A DNA stretch of 64,000 bases, taken from contig NZ_AEDD01000016.1 in NCBI RefSeq assembly GCF_000179615.1, positions 1 to 64,000 of the forward strand, given 5' to 3'. The translations under genes and the position numbers were made by a program. Position 1 is the first letter of the stretch. The number at the start of each line of letters is the position of its first letter. Under the pieces are notes generated by a model that was given only the letters and a program-made list of their open reading frames with translations, searched no databases and was not told the DNA's origin. Source of the stretch: Paenibacillus curdlanolyticus YK9 (GTDB lineage Bacteria > Bacillota > Bacilli > Paenibacillales > Paenibacillaceae). Positions 61,901-64,000 of the stretch are shown piece after piece.

Positions 61901-64000
61901 GCACTCGACTACTTGATGAGCTGACCCGTGAGGATGACCCTGACTTCCTAGTCCTGTGCTCATCCGCTATTACGCTAGTTGGCGGCGTTGGCTCAGGTCC
62001 ATACGCAGCAGCTAACGCATGGATGGATTCCTACGCATCGGCACGCCGTGCTGCAGGCGGACGGGTGTTGTCCATCGGCTGGCCATCCTGGGAACGGACC
62101 GGACTTTCCGCGAATTCAGAGACGGATGAACGGAAGGAACTGTTACACATATTGCCTCCTGAACGCGGGATGGAGGCGTTCGAGCATTTGCTTGGCGTGC
62201 CAGACCCTCATGTGTTGGTCGGGGAATGGAACCGGGAATGCGTGCTGTTCGAGCTTGCAGACAGGCTGCCATTCCGAATGGACGAAACGCTTGCATCGAG
62301 CGTGAAGAAGAATCAGACAAAGCCAGCCGAAGACGTCAAGGCTGCGCCGGTGAAGCTGAAAGGGAAGGGCGCAGGGGCATCCTATTCCGAAGTGGAGCAG
62401 AAGGTCGCGCAAGCCTGGATGGCAGTGCTTGGTTACGAGGAATTTGGCGTTGATGACAACTTCTTCGAGCTTGGCGGCGATTCGATCCTGATCGCGCGGC
62501 TGCATGAGCGCCTGCAAGCAAGCTTCCCAGGAAGAACGAAAATCGCTGACCTGTTCAGCCACCCGACCATCGCTAAGCTCTCCACGTATCTGCAATCGGA
62601 GGATATGACAAGCGACGATAGATCGCGCAGCAATGAAGGAGCTGGCAGCAGCCAGAAGACGCGCGTCGCAGGAGAAGCGACCGATATTGCCATCATTGGC
62701 ATGACTGTACGCCTGCCGGATGCGCCTGATTTGGATACCTTTTGGGACAACCTTGTTAGCGGCAAGGAGTCGATACGCCCCTATCCGGAAGCGAGGCAAG
62801 ACGATGCTAGGCGGTTCGTTGATTACTACACGGATGTACCGAAGGAAGCCCTACGCTTCAGCCACGGCGGATATCTACCGCGCGTCGACGAATTCGATCC
62901 TGAGTTTTATGGGATTTCGCCGAGGGAAGCATCACTTATGGATCCGAACCAGCGGATGTTCTTGGATGCCTGCTGGCAAGCCATCGAAGATGCTGGCTAC
63001 GGCGGCGGAAAAATAAGAAGCACACGGACAGGCGTCTATCTCGGGTTTGCGGACTGGCCGGTCTATGGGCAATACATTAACAAAAAGTTCCCGTCGCTAA
63101 TCCACGCCGCGGGAGCTGGGAATACGCCATCGCTTATTGCGAGCCGGATCGCGTATTTACTTGATTTGCAGGGCCCCGCCTTTCTCGTTGATACAGCTTG
63201 CTCGTCATCGCTCGTTGCCGTGCATTTGGCCTGTCAATCAATCCGTACCGGAGAATGCGACATGGCAATTGCGGGCGGGGTGAAAGCATGTCTTATGCCA
63301 GTGGAAGGGGTATTCGAGATCGGCATTGAATCGTCGAATCGGCAAACTCGCGCCTTCGATAACGACTCGGACGGCACCGTCTGGGGCGAAGGAACCGTTG
63401 CGCTCCTCCTCAAACCGTTGGAACAAGCTTTGGCGGACGGGGATCGTATCCATGCCATCATTAAGGGATCTGCAATCAACCAAGACGGTGCTTCAGCAGG
63501 CATCACCGCCCCGAATGCAGTAGCGCAAGAGAAGGTTATCGCACAAGCCTGGGAAGATGCAGGGATTGACCCGTCGACGGTTACGTACATCGAGACGCAC
63601 GGGACGGGAACGAAGCTCGGCGATCCAATCGAGGTCGACGGTATCCAGCGCGCTTTCGAGCGGTATACGGATAAAAAACAGTTTTGTGCTATTGGGTCGG
63701 TGAAGTCGAATATCGGGCATTTGGACAGCGCTGCTGGCGTAGCAGGACTAGCCAAAGCAGTAGCATCTCTGCAGCGCAAACAGTTGGCGCCTACGCTTCA
63801 TTTTGACCGCCCGAACCGAAATATTGCCTTTGAACGTTCACCCGTGTACGTTGTTGATCGCGCGCAAGCTTGGGAAAGCGACGGTGCCCCTCGCCGCTGC
63901 GGCGTCAGTTCATTCGGCTTTAGCGGAACGAACTGCCATGTCGTTCTGGAGGAAGCTCCGGAACCCGTTCGTACGGCCCAATTCGCCGATGAGTCGGAGC
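58918..64000 (+). CDS. Trans-AT polyketide synthase, KS-KR-ACP-KS..., cut by window edge
   Basis: The first 1694 codons of a large modular PKS. KS1 (about 25-455) has Cys199 in DTTCSSS plus HGTGT and SNFGH; the following linker passes straight to a KR (about 620-1120) with GGLGGIG and the Ser/Tyr/Asn set in [10 protein letters not shown]...GPYAAANA; there is no integrated AT. An ACP follows with Ser1189 in GGDSI, then KS2 with Cys1428 in DTACSSS, HGTGT and SNIGH, still open at the window end. KS1 has Thr for the usual Ala before the Cys. The ATG at 58918 has AGGGGG upstream; a GTG at 58909 overlapping the acyltransferase stop is an alternative. The first module would add and reduce a malonate unit on the peptide delivered by the preceding NRPS. 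Confidence 0.95.
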   Translation, partial: MEFGKVRLQGRGRAESSASAKPPVSETDIAIVGIGLQLPLAENEEELLKLLREGADAVRPLPESRRSDTDRYFRAAGKDSSKLAYGDAAYLDAIDRFDYSFFKLSPKEASLLDPNQRLFLETAYRAVEDAGMGGSRLAGSRTGVYVGFGSDSDYKRMIDTVEPESASMAMPGNVKPIIASRLSYLLDLKGPSFLVDTTCSSSLVAVHLACQGIRSGECDLAIAGGIQLHLLPVRDFEVGIESSTSRTRTFDDAADGTGTGEGAAVIVLKPLARALQDRDSIYAVIKGSAVNQDGSSVGITAPNADAQADVIAEAWRQAGISPETIGYIETHGTGTKLGDPIELEGIRRAFGRYTNRKMFCAVSSIKSNFGHLDNAAGITGLMKAVLALKHQQLFPTLHVERPNRAIPFVDSPAYINTRLTSWEAGDTPLRCGISSFGISGTNCHVVMEQAPVVPEVAVAGLNGQLELLPLSARSEAALLELAKRYADYLESHPAVRLVDVSHTAAVGRGHYPYRISVLGANREELLKSLRELSLKDIQGPTVADNGLNLLADGAVDRFHVEPVSKSETLRELGKLYESGAEIRWERLFEGRETARLNLPATPFEHRRCWLNLPEDAGTLTKNGIEPSMTYHRLEWREEQLPLSENAQFGRMPTVIAGADKAFVAQASARLRTAGVMNVTEAVLAADQSLSADNLSTPTPIQAYADEFGELLNRADGSGPRRIVMHFTGDTAGNSQSLYTATWQLLGLLRSLATDERKEPVELILAAASVYRIAGNESSANPDTAALFAMGKAIQWEMPHIRVRCVDFGYSSDDVDGFIHTLTSEESSESTPYTTAWREGKRYVERVSALQDQAVSGNAIVWRTDGVYLITGGLGGIGLRIAERIAAKGAVRIALLNRSAFPPREAWEQIELEDAASAHADVIQKIRGIERTGTHVEIVCANVSDERSLREALEQLRQQYGRVNGILHAAGSGDGNYLTSLAETEFEAFISAKVHGTRLLDELTREDDPDFLVLCSSAITLVGGVGSGPYAAANAWMDSYASARRAAGGRVLSIGWPSWERTGLSANSETDERKELLHILPPERGMEAFEHLLGVPDPHVLVGEWNRECVLFELADRLPFRMDETLASSVKKNQTKPAEDVKAAPVKLKGKGAGASYSEVEQKVAQAWMAVLGYEEFGVDDNFFELGGDSILIARLHERLQASFPGRTKIADLFSHPTIAKLSTYLQSEDMTSDDRSRSNEGAGSSQKTRVAGEATDIAIIGMTVRLPDAPDLDTFWDNLVSGKESIRPYPEARQDDARRFVDYYTDVPKEALRFSHGGYLPRVDEFDPEFYGISPREASLMDPNQRMFLDACWQAIEDAGYGGGKIRSTRTGVYLGFADWPVYGQYINKKFPSLIHAAGAGNTPSLIASRIAYLLDLQGPAFLVDTACSSSLVAVHLACQSIRTGECDMAIAGGVKACLMPVEGVFEIGIESSNRQTRAFDNDSDGTVWGEGTVALLLKPLEQALADGDRIHAIIKGSAINQDGASAGITAPNAVAQEKVIAQAWEDAGIDPSTVTYIETHGTGTKLGDPIEVDGIQRAFERYTDKKQFCAIGSVKSNIGHLDSAAGVAGLAKAVASLQRKQLAPTLHFDRPNRNIAFERSPVYVVDRAQAWESDGAPRRCGVSSFGFSGTNCHVVLEEAPEPVRTAQFADESE

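Overview
The window looks like a chromosomal segment of a Paenibacillus-type bacterium (Firmicutes, Paenibacillaceae). The clues are strong AGGAGG-type ribosome binding sites with many TTG/GTG starts, YesM/YesN-type two-component pairs beside LplB/YtcP-type sugar permeases, a very large S-layer-anchored laminarinase, a Bacillus-type comQXPA pheromone locus, and a hybrid NRPS/trans-AT PKS cluster. No rRNA or tRNA gene was recognised.

Layout. (1) 1-530: the cut 5' end of a probable IS110-type transposase, a hairpin repeat, and five 51-bp tandem repeats that each fold into a hairpin. (2) 531-10335: a polysaccharide-sensing and degrading block of YesN-like regulator, YesM-like kinase, two sugar ABC permeases and a 1437-aa SLH/GH16/CBM beta-1,3-glucanase. 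(3) 10394-19109: an interspersed-repeat region, an OmpR-type two-component system, a lectin/aerolysin-fold protein, a lipoprotein amidohydrolase, and an MFS-copZ-copA run. (4) 19156-23592, minus strand: a complete quorum-sensing locus comQ-comX-comP-comA, including a 54-codon comX that ordinary ORF length cut-offs miss. (5) 23795-34752, plus strand: an XRE/TPR (RRNPP-type) regulator followed by a biosynthetic run of carbamoyltransferase-like protein, putrescine-type aminotransferase, half-C/A(Lys) NRPS protein, small unknown protein, LysRS paralogue, aspartokinase and alanine dehydrogenase. (6) 34745-39949: nucleobase permease and divergent LysR regulator, GH5 beta-1,3-glucanase-like enzyme, HAD phosphatase. 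(7) 40378-64000: a BtrH-like protein divergent from a large cluster of NRPS C-A(Asn)-T-E, SagB-type oxidoreductase, glycosyltransferase, serine-peptidase/ABC-exporter fusion, NRPS C-A-T-half C, MupA-type luciferase-like monooxygenase, discrete malonyl transferase, and a trans-AT PKS (KS-KR-ACP-KS...) that runs off the right edge.

How it may work together. The second cluster has the logic of N-acyl-D-asparagine prodrug pathways (zwittermicin, xenocoumacin and colibactin types): one module can make acyl-D-Asn, and a ClbP/ZmaM-like peptidase fused to an exporter can remove it at the membrane. The first cluster is centred on lysine: a lysine-like adenylation code, a LysRS paralogue and an aspartokinase. 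Its position directly after a ComX pheromone locus and an RRNPP-type regulator suggests control by cell density. Functions come from motifs read by eye; no database search was run.
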